A program made the translations under genes and the position numbers. The notes below the pieces were generated by a model. It made no database searches. It had not been told where the DNA came from and saw only the letters and a list, made by a program, of their open reading frames with translations. 39,440 nucleotides of DNA from Deltaproteobacteria bacterium (GTDB taxonomy: Bacteria; Desulfobacterota; Dissulfuribacteria; Dissulfuribacterales; UBA5754), in contig JAINCN010000027.1 of NCBI GenBank assembly GCA_036574075.1, forward strand, positions 1-39,440. The letters are read 5' to 3'. Of this stretch, positions 26,378 to 35,242 are shown in pieces. The first letter of the stretch is position 1. Each line of letters opens with the position of its first letter.

Positions 26378-26533
26378 ATGGCCACCCAGTATGACGACCG
26401 GATCGAGGCCCTTACGCGCATCGCTGAGACCTTCGCCCCCCAGCAGACCCGTTCAGGGAAGATCATGCGCAGGCTTCTAAGGGCCGAGGCCCTGGGCATA
26501 GAGGCAGGCGACATCTCCACACTGGAGGATTGA
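26378..26533 (+). CDS. 51-aa microprotein resembling the acetyl-CoA synthetase C-terminal tail
   Basis: Starts at ATG 26378 with GAGGAGGGA seven bases upstream and ends at TGA 26531, 15 bp before galU. The first 22 residues (MATQYDDRIEALTRIAETFA) look helical and match no domain I know. From residue 24 it reads [12 protein letters not shown] and ends in [17 protein letters not shown] is the A10 motif of AMP-forming acetyl/acyl-CoA synthetases, with Lys28 in the place of the catalytic, acetylatable lysine. As I recall, the ...GD.ST.ED ending is how the Bacillus AcsA type terminates. The acs in this window has [14 protein letters not shown] and then GDTSTLADP. There is no trace of the rest of an Acs gene upstream. 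It could be a stand-alone mimic of the Acs tail or the recaptured 3' end of a lost gene; the strong ribosome binding site favours expression. Confidence 0.7.
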   Translation: MATQYDDRIEALTRIAETFAPQQTRSGKIMRRLLRAEALGIEAGDISTLED

Positions 26534-26548
26534 GGGAGGAGGACACCC

Positions 26549-27421
26549 ATGAAGGTCAAGAAGGCGGTCATACCCGTCGCCGGTCTCGGGACCCGGTTTC
26601 TACCGGCGACCAAGGCGATTCCCAAAGAGATGCTCACCATTGTGGACCGGCCGACGATCCAGTACATCGTCGAGGAGGTCGTGGCCTCCGGGGTGAAGGA
26701 GGTTGTTCTTGTCACGGCGTCTGGCAAATCGGCTATTGAGAACCATTTCGACTACTCATTCGAGCTCGAGACCTTTCTCGCCCAGAAGGGGAAGATCGAT
26801 CTACTGCGGGAGGTCCGAAACATCTCACGTCTCATAGACGTGGTCTCCGTCCGGCAGAAGGAGCCCCTTGGCCTCGGTCATGCGGTACTTGTCTCGGAAA
26901 GCGTCGTGGGCGACAACCCATTCGTCGTGGTCCTCGGAGATGACCTTGTTGTCTCAGAGGTCCCTTGCGTCTTCCAGATGCTCAAGGTCTTTGAGGAATA
27001 CGAGGAGTCTGTTGTGGCCGTGCAGAGGGTCCCTCAGGAAGAGGCACACCAGTACGGTATCGTCGAGGGCGAGGAAGTGGCCCCCGGGATCTGGAAGGTG
27101 ACGCGGCTCGTGGAAAAGCCCCCCAGGGGGACCACGAGTTCCAATCTCGCCATCATCGGAAGATATATACTGAGACCCGAGATCTATTCCGCCCTCCACC
27201 GGACCCTTCCGGGGCTGGGGGGTGAGATCCAGCTCACTGACGCCCTGGATATCCTCAGGCGGGATCGTGTCCTGTACGCATACGAGTTTCAGGGAAACAG
27301 ATACGACGCCGGAGATAAGTTCGGTTATCTTCAGGCCACCGTGAGCTTCGCGCTGGAGCACCCGGAACTCGGGGGAAGGTTCCGGGAGTATCTCCGGGAG
27401 ATCGTCAGGAAATTCGATTGA
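26549..27421 (+). CDS. galU: UTP-glucose-1-phosphate uridylyltransferase
   Basis: Makes UDP-glucose for polysaccharide and envelope synthesis; 290 aa, normal length. The nucleotide-binding start AGLGTRFLPATKAIPKEML (11-29) is followed by GLGHAVL, VVLGDD, a VEKP lysine motif (about residue 192) and GGEIQLTDAL. The ATG has GGGAGGAGG upstream. The stop overlaps the putative TTG start of priA, and the microprotein gene ends 15 bp upstream, so the three are probably one transcript. Confidence 0.95.
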   Translation: MKVKKAVIPVAGLGTRFLPATKAIPKEMLTIVDRPTIQYIVEEVVASGVKEVVLVTASGKSAIENHFDYSFELETFLAQKGKIDLLREVRNISRLIDVVSVRQKEPLGLGHAVLVSESVVGDNPFVVVLGDDLVVSEVPCVFQMLKVFEEYEESVVAVQRVPQEEAHQYGIVEGEEVAPGIWKVTRLVEKPPRGTTSSNLAIIGRYILRPEIYSALHRTLPGLGGEIQLTDALDILRRDRVLYAYEFQGNRYDAGDKFGYLQATVSFALEHPELGGRFREYLREIVRKFD

Positions 27422-29583
27422 GGGCGCCTTTCGAAAAATCCTCTTTCATGCCTTCCGAAGGGGCCGTTTCCGTACCGGAATGCGGGGATCTCCTTGTGGA
27501 TATCCTCTTGCCCATCCATGCCCCACATCCATTTACGTACCGGCTTTCGGTGGGGGAGAGTGCCCCTCCCAGAGGGGTGCGGGTCCTTGTCTCCGTTGGT
27601 TCCCGGGAGATGGTCGGGGTCTTCTGGGGGCCTGCCCAAACGCCCTTTGTGGATGGGGATCGGATCAAGGAGGTGGGCCTTATCCTCGACGAAGAGCCAC
27701 TCTTTCCCGATTCCCTTCTCGTCCTTCTGGAAAGGGCATCAGCGTATTATCTCTATCCCCTTGGCATGGTCCTTGCCGAGGCACTTCCTCCCGGGCTCCT
27801 TTCTCCTAAGGGGAGCAGGATCGAGAAGATTCGAAAGGCGCGCAGGAAAAGGCCTACCTCTATCGATCTGCCTGCCTGGCCATCCGTGCGGCCCGAAAGA
27901 TTCACGGACGAACAGGCGGCGGCCATTTCGCGGATTCTGCCTGCAGTGGATCAGGGAGGTTTTCGGACCTTTCTCCTCTTTGGTGTCACGGGAAGCGGCA
28001 AGACCGAGATCTATCTCGAGGCCACACGACGCTCTCTCGAACTAGGCAAGGACGTCCTCTTCCTCGTCCCCGAGATCTCCATGACCACACAGGCCGCCGG
28101 TCACTTCCGTGCCCGTTTTGGAGAGGATGTGATCGTGCTTCACAGCGGTCTTACAGAGGCCCAGCGCATCGAGGGATGGCAACGGGTGCGGAAGGGGACC
28201 GGCCGGGTGGTTGTGGGGACCCGCTCCGCCGTTTTCGCTCCTGTCGCAGATCTGGGTCTCGTGGTGGTGGACGAGGAGCATGACCCTTCGTATAAGCAGG
28301 AAAGCGGTTTTCGTTACAACGGGCGGGATCTGGCCATCCTGCGCGCACAGATCGCCTCAGCTCCCGTGATCCTGGGCTCTGCCACCCCTGCGCTTTCCAG
28401 TTATCAAAACGCCATTTCGGGAAGATACGAACTCATCCATCTTACGAAACGGGTGGAAGATCGTCCCCTGCCTGAGGTCATAGTCGTGGATCGGCGGAGG
28501 AAGGGGGATGTCCAGAGGCGTCCCCGGCAAGGTGAGGGGCTTCCACGCTGGATGACGCCTCCCCTTTTCCATGCCATGGAGGAGACCCTCGGCCGCAAGG
28601 AACAGGTCCTTCTCTTTCTCAACCGAAGGGGATTTGCCACATTCGTTTTCTGCCCGGATTGCGGACATGTGTTCCGGTGCCCCCACTGCGAGGTCACCCT
28701 CACCTGGCATCGCGGAAAGGACCCCGGAGACTGGCGGGAAGAGGGGGGCGGGACGCTGCGGTGTCATTACTGCGGGCAGGTCTGGCCGGCCCTTCCCGTG
28801 TGTCCGGCCTGTGGAGGGCATGCGGTCCGGGCCACTGGCTATGGGACGGAGCGGGTTGCAGAGGACGTCCGGGCACTTTTCCCCGATATCCGTGTGGAGA
28901 GGCTTGACCGGGACACGGTTCAGGGCAGAAGAAAAAGGATGGATGGCATTGTCCAGGCCTTTCACGAAGGGGCGATCCATGTCCTTGTGGGTACCCAGAT
29001 GGTCACGAAGGGGCACGACTTTCCCAGACTTACCCTCGTGGGTATTCTCTCGGCGGATCTTTCCCTGAACATACCCGAGTACACCGCTGGTGAGCGTACC
29101 TTTCAGCTCCTCTCTCAGGTTGCCGGACGAGCGGGCCGGGCCGGGCTTCCAGGAAGGGTGATCATCCAGACATGGAACCCCGGTCATTACGCCGTGGAGT
29201 GTGCGACCCGGCATGACTACGCGGCCTTTTTCGAGCGGGAGGCCGCCCTTCGGAAGGACCATCTCTACCCTCCTTTCGCAAGCATGGTGAACATTCGGCT
29301 CACAGGGGCAAAAAAAGACATGGTAGAGAAGGCAGGCGTTGCGATCGCACAGGAAGGCCGGCGTCTTGCATCCATGCCGTCTCTTTCGGGGCCTGTGGAG
29401 ATCCTCGGGCCTTCTCCGGCCCCGCTCGCGCGGCTCAAGGGAAGCCATCGGCACCAGGTCCTTTTCAGGTCCCGGTCCCGCGCTGCCCTGCGGGCCGTGA
29501 TCCTTCCCATTGCCTCGTCCATGTCCCGTTCCTTTCCGGGGGTCCGCGTGGAGGTAGACGTGGACCCGGTTCAGCTCCTGTAG
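27418..29583 (+). CDS. priA: Primosomal protein N' (replication restart helicase PriA)
   Basis: A 721-aa 3'-5' DNA helicase that reloads the replisome at abandoned forks. The N-terminal DNA-binding region includes HPFTYRLSVGE. Walker A is GVTGSGKT (189-196) and the Walker B DEEH box is at 285-288. Zinc-binding cysteines run from CPDCG (412) through CPHC and CHYCG to CPACG. Helicase motifs V/VI include GTQMVTKGHDFP and QVAGRAGRAG. The start is taken as TTG 27418 in a TTGA overlap with galU, with AGGAA seven bases upstream; ATG 27448 has no ribosome binding site but lies closer to the family start. Confidence 0.94.
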   Translation: MRAPFEKSSFMPSEGAVSVPECGDLLVDILLPIHAPHPFTYRLSVGESAPPRGVRVLVSVGSREMVGVFWGPAQTPFVDGDRIKEVGLILDEEPLFPDSLLVLLERASAYYLYPLGMVLAEALPPGLLSPKGSRIEKIRKARRKRPTSIDLPAWPSVRPERFTDEQAAAISRILPAVDQGGFRTFLLFGVTGSGKTEIYLEATRRSLELGKDVLFLVPEISMTTQAAGHFRARFGEDVIVLHSGLTEAQRIEGWQRVRKGTGRVVVGTRSAVFAPVADLGLVVVDEEHDPSYKQESGFRYNGRDLAILRAQIASAPVILGSATPALSSYQNAISGRYELIHLTKRVEDRPLPEVIVVDRRRKGDVQRRPRQGEGLPRWMTPPLFHAMEETLGRKEQVLLFLNRRGFATFVFCPDCGHVFRCPHCEVTLTWHRGKDPGDWREEGGGTLRCHYCGQVWPALPVCPACGGHAVRATGYGTERVAEDVRALFPDIRVERLDRDTVQGRRKRMDGIVQAFHEGAIHVLVGTQMVTKGHDFPRLTLVGILSADLSLNIPEYTAGERTFQLLSQVAGRAGRAGLPGRVIIQTWNPGHYAVECATRHDYAAFFEREAALRKDHLYPPFASMVNIRLTGAKKDMVEKAGVAIAQEGRRLASMPSLSGPVEILGPSPAPLARLKGSHRHQVLFRSRSRAALRAVILPIASSMSRSFPGVRVEVDVDPVQLL

Positions 29584-29593
29584 GGACGGCGCC

Positions 29594-30970
29594 ATGGAAC
29601 GGCACTCGCTCCTTAAAAGGGTCGCCAGGATCGTGTTCGATCAGGACCCCGAGGATCGTATCGACCTTTTTGCCCTTTTCCCCCGAATCAAGCGTTTTTT
29701 TCGGGAAAGGAGGCTGCACGGTGCGGTCCGTACGGCCGGAGACGTGGTCTTTACCTTTATCATCTTCTCTGGTCTCTTCGGACCCCAGGCGCCGGACCGG
29801 AACGTGACGATCTTTCTTTCCTGGGGGATATGGTGGCCGACGGTCGTCCTCGGCTGGTTTCTTTTCGGGCGCATGTGGTGCGGTTTCTGTCCCTTTCCAG
29901 GCGTGGGGCGCGTCCTTCAGAAGGTCGGACTCGGTCTTGAAAGACCCATTCCTCGGGTCCTGCAAAAATACGGAGTGTATTGGTCAGTGGCCCTGTTCGC
30001 CCTCATCATCTGGTTGGAAGAGACGACCGAAATGAAGGAGTCACCCAGGGAAACGGCCTTTCTCATCCTTGCCATCGTGTTGGGTGCTGCCGTATGCGCG
30101 GTTTTGTATCCCAAACAGGCCTGGTGCCGATATCTCTGCCCCATGGGACGGATTATAGGGGTCGGTGCCACCATGGCTTTTACAGAGTTTCGACCGGATC
30201 ACAACAAGTGTCGGTCATGCAGCACGTTTGCATGCAAACGGGGAAGTGGGGCGGGAAATGGATGTCCGGTATATCTCGGCGCCTTCAACGTGCGGAACAA
30301 TCTGGATTGTCTCGTCTGCGGCCATTGTCTAAAGCTCTGCGACCGCGACTCTCCCATGCTCAATCTTAGAAGCCCTTTTTCGGAGCTCGTCCTGAACAAG
30401 GGACGATTCATCACGTGTACCTTCATCATCCCCTTTCTCATGGGCTCCCAGATTGCGCGCTTTGTCAAGGAAGGCCTCCTCCATCCCTGGTTTCACCACG
30501 ACAATCCCCTTTACATGGAGATGGTGGCCTTCTCCCTTCTGCTGGCCTTGGGATTTTTTCTCGTTTATGGGGCCGTCAGATTGGGGGCCATCCTCTTCGG
30601 TGTGACCGAGGACGAGAGTTTTGGCAGGTTTTCCCCCATGATCCCCATCTTTGTTCCTTTGTCCTTTGCTGGTGAGCTCGTCATCAGGCTCAATTACACC
30701 CTCACCTATGCCCAGGATTTTTTTCCGACCCTCGGCAGGCAATTCGGTCTCGGGCTTGGCACATGGACCTTCTCCCTTTCTCAGTGGTTCCTTCCGATCC
30801 TCGATGTGGTGGTCATTACGTGTAGCGCACTTGCAGGGGGCCATATCCTGTCTCGGTTCATCCACGGAGATTTCGAGGGGATGGTGACCAGAAAGAGACA
30901 CCTGGCCGTCCTGGGGGTCATCTGGGGTTTTGTCTTCCTCTATCTCGGATTGTTAGTGCCTTACGTCTGA
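29594..30970 (+). CDS. Membrane-bound polyferredoxin (NapH/NosR-like 4Fe-4S protein)
   Basis: A 458-aa protein with about seven to eight membrane helices. It has the paired cysteine motifs of NapH/CcoG/NosR-type electron carriers: WCGFCPFPGVGR (Cys96, Cys99) and WCRYLCPMGRI (Cys178, Cys182) at membrane edges. Two ferredoxin-like sets follow: Cys206/209/214/224 and Cys239/242/245/249. Such proteins shuttle electrons between quinols and redox partners in anaerobic respiration or maturation systems. No terminal reductase is nearby, so its partner is unknown. It begins 10 bp after priA and is the last gene of the plus-strand run. Confidence 0.82.
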   Translation: MERHSLLKRVARIVFDQDPEDRIDLFALFPRIKRFFRERRLHGAVRTAGDVVFTFIIFSGLFGPQAPDRNVTIFLSWGIWWPTVVLGWFLFGRMWCGFCPFPGVGRVLQKVGLGLERPIPRVLQKYGVYWSVALFALIIWLEETTEMKESPRETAFLILAIVLGAAVCAVLYPKQAWCRYLCPMGRIIGVGATMAFTEFRPDHNKCRSCSTFACKRGSGAGNGCPVYLGAFNVRNNLDCLVCGHCLKLCDRDSPMLNLRSPFSELVLNKGRFITCTFIIPFLMGSQIARFVKEGLLHPWFHHDNPLYMEMVAFSLLLALGFFLVYGAVRLGAILFGVTEDESFGRFSPMIPIFVPLSFAGELVIRLNYTLTYAQDFFPTLGRQFGLGLGTWTFSLSQWFLPILDVVVITCSALAGGHILSRFIHGDFEGMVTRKRHLAVLGVIWGFVFLYLGLLVPYV

Positions 30971-31057
30971 ACGGGTTGAGCCGGTCCATGATCCCGTTCC
31001 CCAGACGGAAATGGGATGGGGAGGGGGAAAATCTCGAGGTTTTTCATCGGTATCAAT

Positions 31058-32020
31058 CTATGGGGAGCGTCCCATCTCCCGTAGCCTTGCGGCTACGGTC
31101 TCCATGTCCCCTGGCATCGGCGTCTCCCATGCCATCTTCTCGCCCGTAACAGGATGTACGAGGCAGAGCCTGTGGGCGTGGAGCATCTGGCGGGAAATGG
31201 AGACATGGCGTCCGCGAATATCCAAGCGCGTCGGTCCTCCGTATAGTGGGTCTCCGAGGAGGGGGTGTCCGATGAAACTCATGTGGGCACGGATCTGGTG
31301 GGTCCTGCCGGTCCTGATCCTGACCACAAGGAGACTTGCCCCGGGGAACTCCTCTTGTACGCGCCATTCGGTCCATGCGTCCCTTCCGCCAGCGGGGAGA
31401 ACGGCCATCCTCTTTCGATGGACGGGGTGGCGCCCGATGGCTCCCCGGATCTCCCCTGCAGGGGTCTTCATGTGTCCGGAGACCAAAGCGAGATAGGTCT
31501 TTTCCACCAATCCCGACGCGAATTGCCGAACGAGACCCGAGTGGCTCTCGTCGTCCTTCGCTACCACCATGATGCCAGAGGTGTCCTTGTCGAGGCGGTG
31601 GACGATCCCTGGGCGCATCACGTCTCCGATGCCGCGAAGATCGCTGCAGTGGTGGAGGAGTCCGTGCACGAGGGTCGTTTCTTCCCGGCCTGCGCCAGGG
31701 TGGACCGTGAGTCCCGCGGGTTTTTCGAGCACGATGATATGCCGGTCCTCATGGAGGACGGTAAACTCCACGGGGCGGGGGGAGAGGGAGAGTGGCGCGG
31801 GCTCGGGAATCGTTATCGCGACCGTGTCCCCAGGCCTGATCTTGGCCCCTGGGTCCGTTTCCTCGCGTGGACCTATTGTGACATAGGAGCCTTCGATGAG
31901 ACGCTTGATTCGGGAACGTGACAGGGTGGGGATCTTCTCGGCGAGGAATCTGTCGAGCCGCTTGCCCGAATCTTCAGTCGCGGCGGTGATGGAATGCCGG
32001 GTTCCCGAGGTGGCGTCCAT
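31058..32020 (-). CDS. rluD: Ribosomal large subunit pseudouridine synthase, RluD type
   Basis: A 320-aa enzyme isomerising uridines in 23S rRNA. Residues about 18-70 are an S4 RNA-binding domain (RLDRFLAEKIPTLSRSRIKR). The catalytic domain has GIVHRLDKDTSGI with nucleophile Asp144, then RTGRTHQIRAHM and GHPLLGDPLYGG, all typical of the RluA/C/D group. RluD is preferred for length and S4 domain, but assignment among RluA/C/D cannot be settled by eye. It starts 3 bp after the carD stop, so the two are probably co-transcribed. Confidence 0.9.
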   Translation of the reverse strand: MDATSGTRHSITAATEDSGKRLDRFLAEKIPTLSRSRIKRLIEGSYVTIGPREETDPGAKIRPGDTVAITIPEPAPLSLSPRPVEFTVLHEDRHIIVLEKPAGLTVHPGAGREETTLVHGLLHHCSDLRGIGDVMRPGIVHRLDKDTSGIMVVAKDDESHSGLVRQFASGLVEKTYLALVSGHMKTPAGEIRGAIGRHPVHRKRMAVLPAGGRDAWTEWRVQEEFPGASLLVVRIRTGRTHQIRAHMSFIGHPLLGDPLYGGPTRLDIRGRHVSISRQMLHAHRLCLVHPVTGEKMAWETPMPGDMETVAARLREMGRSP

Positions 32021-32023
32021 GGA

Positions 32024-32533
32024 TCATGCCGGCAATCCTCCCTCGACGCTGGAGGCCTTAAACACTGATTCGATCCATGCGGCTACGTCCTCTTCGTTCT
32101 TATGCTGGGCTATGGAGATCTCTTTTACGAGGAGATTTCTCGCCGTATCCATCATCTTCCGCTCTCCGAAGGAAAGGGGTTTTTCTACTTGCAGGAGAAA
32201 GAGATCGCGCAGCACTGCGGCAAGATCGAAGATAGAGCCCGTCTTGATGCGTTCGGTATATTCCCGGTATCGGCGGTTCCATGTCTGAGGGGTGAATTCC
32301 ACGTCCTTTTCCCGAAGGATGGCAAAGACCTTTTCAATCTCCTGGTCCGAGATGAGCTGACGCAGTCCCACCTGGCCGGCATTGCTCTGGGGAATCAGGA
32401 TCTTCATATCGTTTTCGAGGATCCTCATGACATAGAAGGTGTATTCGTCTCCGCCCACCGACCTTTTTTCTATCGCCTCGATCCGTCCCACCCCGTGGGC
32501 GGGATATACCGCAAGATCCCCCACTTTGAACAT
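32024..32533 (-). CDS. carD: CarD-family transcriptional regulator
   Basis: A 169-aa CarD/CdnL-type protein that binds the RNA polymerase beta subunit and stabilises open complexes, often at rRNA promoters. The N-terminal RNAP-interaction domain reads VGDLAVYPAHGVGRIE and YVMRILENDMKILIP (about 1-60). The C-terminal helical DNA-binding part includes RDLFLLQVEKPLSFGERKMM. ATG 32533 is chosen because AGGGAGGC lies seven bases upstream; the frame continues eight codons further. It precedes rluD. Confidence 0.93.
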   Translation of the reverse strand: MFKVGDLAVYPAHGVGRIEAIEKRSVGGDEYTFYVMRILENDMKILIPQSNAGQVGLRQLISDQEIEKVFAILREKDVEFTPQTWNRRYREYTERIKTGSIFDLAAVLRDLFLLQVEKPLSFGERKMMDTARNLLVKEISIAQHKNEEDVAAWIESVFKASSVEGGLPA

Positions 32534-32631
32534 GGAATTGCCTCCCTGTAAACTCATTCATAATAGCACGCTGCCTGTCTTTGTGAAAGGTTGTCAGCTG
32601 GCTCCGGCTTTCCGGACGAGGCGCTTGGCAT

Positions 32632-33909
32632 TCATCGCGCCTGGGGAAGGTCGCTCCATCTGGTGGTATAGGCAGGGGAGAGGTTACCGGCCTTCATGCG
32701 CCATCGTCCGCTGACCCCTTGTGCGGCATGAAAGACCGTCCCCCGTCCCATACGGCGGTTGATGGCGTCCATGGTTCGCATGAGTCGGCGAGATCGCTCT
32801 TCCCGAGCGGGGTCGGAACGCGTGAAGAGGTCTCCTTGCGTAGGACCGCACTGGGCCAGATCGAGGAGAAGGATGCCTGCTTTCTGGTACCGGTAGCCCT
32901 TTCGAAAGATCCTTTTAAGGCCTGCGAGGGCCGCGCCGATGAGGATGGCCGTGTCCTGGCTGGGGCAGGGGAGGGAGACAAGGGCCGTGTTCTGATACCA
33001 GGCATCCCGGCTGGTGAATGGGCTCGTCCGGATGAAGGTCATGACCGCCCCTGCCACTGAACCCTGACCCCTCAGCCTTTCCGCGGCCCTGGCCGCGTGG
33101 CTCGCGACCGCCTCCGCCATGTCCTGGTATTCTGTGATGCGGGTCCCGAAGGCGCGGGAGGCGAGGATCTGCTTTCTCGGCGTCTCAACTCTGTCAAGGG
33201 GCAGGCAGGAGATGCCCTTGAGCTCCTGACAGATGCGGGCGATGACCACGCCGAAGCGCCGCCGGAGGAACGAGAGATCGGCCTCCCTGAGCCTTCCGGC
33301 TGTATCTATGCCGGCCTCCCTGAGCCGGCGTCCCAATCGTCCTGCTATGCCCCAGACGTCCTCTATAGCGATACGGTGGAGGATCTCGCCTTGAATGGCC
33401 GGATTCCGCATGTCAAAGACCCCGTCCTGTTTTGCGTCCTTTTTGGCGATCCGGTTCGCAATCTTGGCGAGGGTCTTCGTGGGGGCGATCCCTATGGAGA
33501 CCGGGATCCCGGTCCATTTGAAGACCGTCTCCCGAATGCACCGTGCATAGTCCGCAAGGTCCTTGCCTGGCACGCCAGAGAGATCGAGAAATGCCTCGTC
33601 GATGGAGTAGATCTCCATGCTGGGGGTGAAATCAGCAAGTGTAGCCATGACCCGCCGGGACATGTCGCCGTAGAGGGGGAAGTTGGAGGAAAAGACCCGG
33701 ACCCCGTGCCTGTGGACGATCCCACGAACCTCATGAAACGGCGCCCCCATGGAGATCCCGAGGGCCTTGCTCTCTTCGGAGCGGGCGATCACGCATCCGT
33801 CGTTGTTGGACAGGACGATGACAGGCACACGCCGGAGCGAAGGATCGAAGACACGCTCGCACGAGACATAGAAATTATTGCAGTCCACAAGGGCAAAGGA
33901 GGGGGGCAT
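32632..33909 (-). CDS. umuC: DNA polymerase V catalytic subunit UmuC (Y family)
   Basis: Translesion polymerase, 425 aa, as usual for UmuC. Catalytic acidic residues are in [12 protein letters not shown] (Asp9) and [11 protein letters not shown] (Asp104, Glu105). [20 protein letters not shown] and the HhH-like [13 protein letters not shown] follow, and the little-finger/C-terminal UmuC region extends to the end. The ATG lies 4 bp after the umuD stop, giving the classical umuDC operon. Confidence 0.95.
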   Translation of the reverse strand: MPPSFALVDCNNFYVSCERVFDPSLRRVPVIVLSNNDGCVIARSEESKALGISMGAPFHEVRGIVHRHGVRVFSSNFPLYGDMSRRVMATLADFTPSMEIYSIDEAFLDLSGVPGKDLADYARCIRETVFKWTGIPVSIGIAPTKTLAKIANRIAKKDAKQDGVFDMRNPAIQGEILHRIAIEDVWGIAGRLGRRLREAGIDTAGRLREADLSFLRRRFGVVIARICQELKGISCLPLDRVETPRKQILASRAFGTRITEYQDMAEAVASHAARAAERLRGQGSVAGAVMTFIRTSPFTSRDAWYQNTALVSLPCPSQDTAILIGAALAGLKRIFRKGYRYQKAGILLLDLAQCGPTQGDLFTRSDPAREERSRRLMRTMDAINRRMGRGTVFHAAQGVSGRWRMKAGNLSPAYTTRWSDLPQAR

Positions 33910-33913
33910 GGTC

Positions 33914-34507
33914 CTATACCTTGTGAAGGACGCTCGTCACCACGCCCCAGACAAGGAAATCCGCGTCATCCTCCACAGGTATCGGGGGATATTTCGGATT
34001 TTCCGGAAAGAGGACAGGCCTGCTGTCACGGTATCTGAGCCTTTTTACAGTGAGCTCTCCGTTCAGGACCGCCACGATGACCTTGCCGTCCTTGGCCTCT
34101 AAGGAGCGGTCCACGACGATTATGTCTCCGTGGTGGATCCCAGCGCCGATCATGGAATCCCCCTCCACCCGGACGAGGAACGTGGCGGCCGGGTTCTTCA
34201 CAAGATAGGCGTTGAGATCGAGCGCGGCCTCGAGGGAGTCGTCCGCTGGAGAAGGGAACCCGGCAGAGATCCGGCTCTCATAGAGGGGGATCGGCAGGGA
34301 GATACTCGGCGTCGTGACTGGCATTATCCTACCCGGCCCCTGAGTGGGACCACGACGCCTACGGTAGCGATCGAGAATGGCCGTGACCTCGGCAAGGAGG
34401 CCGCACGGGATGCGGACCGGCCGTGTCTCCTCGCCGTACATGCTCGTGCCCCGGGGACGTCCGGCCCCTGGGCGATAACCGCCCCTTTTCGCCCTTTTCG
34501 TTTCCAA
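33914..34507 (-). CDS. umuD: DNA polymerase V autoproteolytic subunit UmuD
   Basis: A 197-aa LexA-like self-cleaving protein activated by RecA filaments. The predicted cleavage site is Ala82-Gly83 (SAGFPSP), with Ser118 in VEGDSM and Lys155 in LTVKRL as the catalytic pair. Their spacing (35 residues from Gly83 to Ser118, 37 from Ser to Lys) equals that of E. coli UmuD. About 60 extra N-terminal residues begin with [15 protein letters not shown], an AT-hook-like basic stretch also found in other extended UmuD proteins, possibly a DNA-binding arm. Translation starts at TTG 34507, with GGGAGG 8 nt upstream. A divergent promoter region is shared with tRNA-Phe. Confidence 0.93.
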   Translation of the reverse strand: METKRAKRGGYRPGAGRPRGTSMYGEETRPVRIPCGLLAEVTAILDRYRRRRGPTQGPGRIMPVTTPSISLPIPLYESRISAGFPSPADDSLEAALDLNAYLVKNPAATFLVRVEGDSMIGAGIHHGDIIVVDRSLEAKDGKVIVAVLNGELTVKRLRYRDSRPVLFPENPKYPPIPVEDDADFLVWGVVTSVLHKV

Positions 34508-34542
34508 TGGATTAGCCTCCCATGGGCGCAGGATGTTTTTTT

Positions 34543-34572
34543 GATTCTTGTTCAGAAATCAAAATATGTCAA
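34543..34572 (-). promoter_or_regulatory. umuD promoter with imperfect palindrome (candidate LexA operator)
   Basis: On the minus strand TTGACA (34572-34567) and AAGAAT (34549-34544) are 17 bp apart. The imperfect palindrome GATTCTTGT/TCAGAAATC (34543-34560; 6 of 9 positions symmetric) covers the -10 element, where an SOS repressor would be expected. The palindrome contains GTTC on one strand, as in several LexA boxes, but the LexA motif of this organism is unknown. Confidence 0.45.
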
Positions 34573-34580
34573 GACTTCGC

Positions 34581-34609
34581 TTGACAAAGCAGGGGTCGGG
34601 TACAATAAT
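34581..34609 (+). promoter_or_regulatory. Promoter of tRNA-Phe
   Basis: TTGACA (34581-34586) and AATAAT (34604-34609) are 17 bp apart; TACAAT at 34601 is an alternative -10 with short spacing. The mature tRNA begins at 34626. Confidence 0.7.
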
Positions 34610-34625
34610 GCCGGATCCAAAAAGG

Positions 34626-34701
<76 letters not shown>

Positions 34702-34716
34702 AATGGATAAGCGCAC

Positions 34717-34739
34717 GCCGTCTCAGGACGGCTTTTTTT
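34717..34739 (+). terminator. Terminator of tRNA-Phe
   Basis: GCCGTC and GACGGC form a 6-bp stem with a TCAG loop and are followed directly by seven T. Confidence 0.92.
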
Positions 34740-34897
34740 ATTGGGACCTTCGAAGACAGGGAAATTCCTTATTTTTCGAAGATCGCCTCACTCGCTCTCG
34801 AAACCGTGCGGGCTGCGAGATAAAGCCATCCTTCATCCGTGTGGATAGATAAACGCCGATCTTCACCTTGATGAGCTTTTTCCCGGGGTTCATGGGT

Positions 34898-35242
34898 TCA
34901 GGCGTCCTCGCCGAGGAGACGTGCCAGCCCCTCGGTCACAGAAGCGGCATCGGCAGGTGAAAGTCTTCCGAGTGCGCCTCGGACAAGCCGGTGGTCGAGG
35001 GTGAAGAGCTTGAAGCGGACCTTGGACGGGGCCGGCAGGCCTGCGGCGGCAAGATCGGTGACGGGGCAGTCGAGGGGCCAGGGTGGATTGGCCGCCGAGG
35101 TGATCATGGCCATGACCGAATGCCCTGCCGAGGTATTGAACGACGCTGCGTCCGAAAGCACCAGGGCAGGCCGGTTCTTGACGGCGTTCCTGTCTGTGAA
35201 CGGAAAGGGAACGCGCACGACGGTAAATCGCTCAAAGGTCAT
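34898..35242 (-). CDS. MazF/PemK-like toxin of a type II toxin-antitoxin pair
   Basis: A 114-aa protein of the PemK/MazF-like family, endoribonucleases in characterised members. VVRVPFPFTDRNAVKNRPAL (9-28) holds the characteristic beta-barrel strand and the KxRPALVLS motif. The C-terminal region (FTLDHRLVRGALGRLSPADA) is also typical of PemK-like proteins that follow AbrB antitoxins. The frame extends further upstream, but ATG 35242 with GAGGAT seven bases before it is the likely start; it overlaps the antitoxin gene by 11 bp. Confidence 0.82.
   Translation of the reverse strand: MTFERFTVVRVPFPFTDRNAVKNRPALVLSDAASFNTSAGHSVMAMITSAANPPWPLDCPVTDLAAAGLPAPSKVRFKLFTLDHRLVRGALGRLSPADAASVTEGLARLLGEDA

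Noticed and set aside
28357-29595. 412-codon minus-strand ORF opposite priA
   Set aside because: Mirror-frame artefact of priA, whose helicase and zinc motifs are intact.
33097-34038. 313-codon plus-strand ORF opposite umuC
   Set aside because: Overlaps the whole catalytic core of umuC and has no recognisable motif.
34738-34893. 51-codon minus-strand ORF between tRNA-Phe and the toxin gene
   Set aside because: ATG 34893 has only a weak purine stretch upstream, the ORF ends inside the tRNA terminator, and the product matches nothing I recognise.
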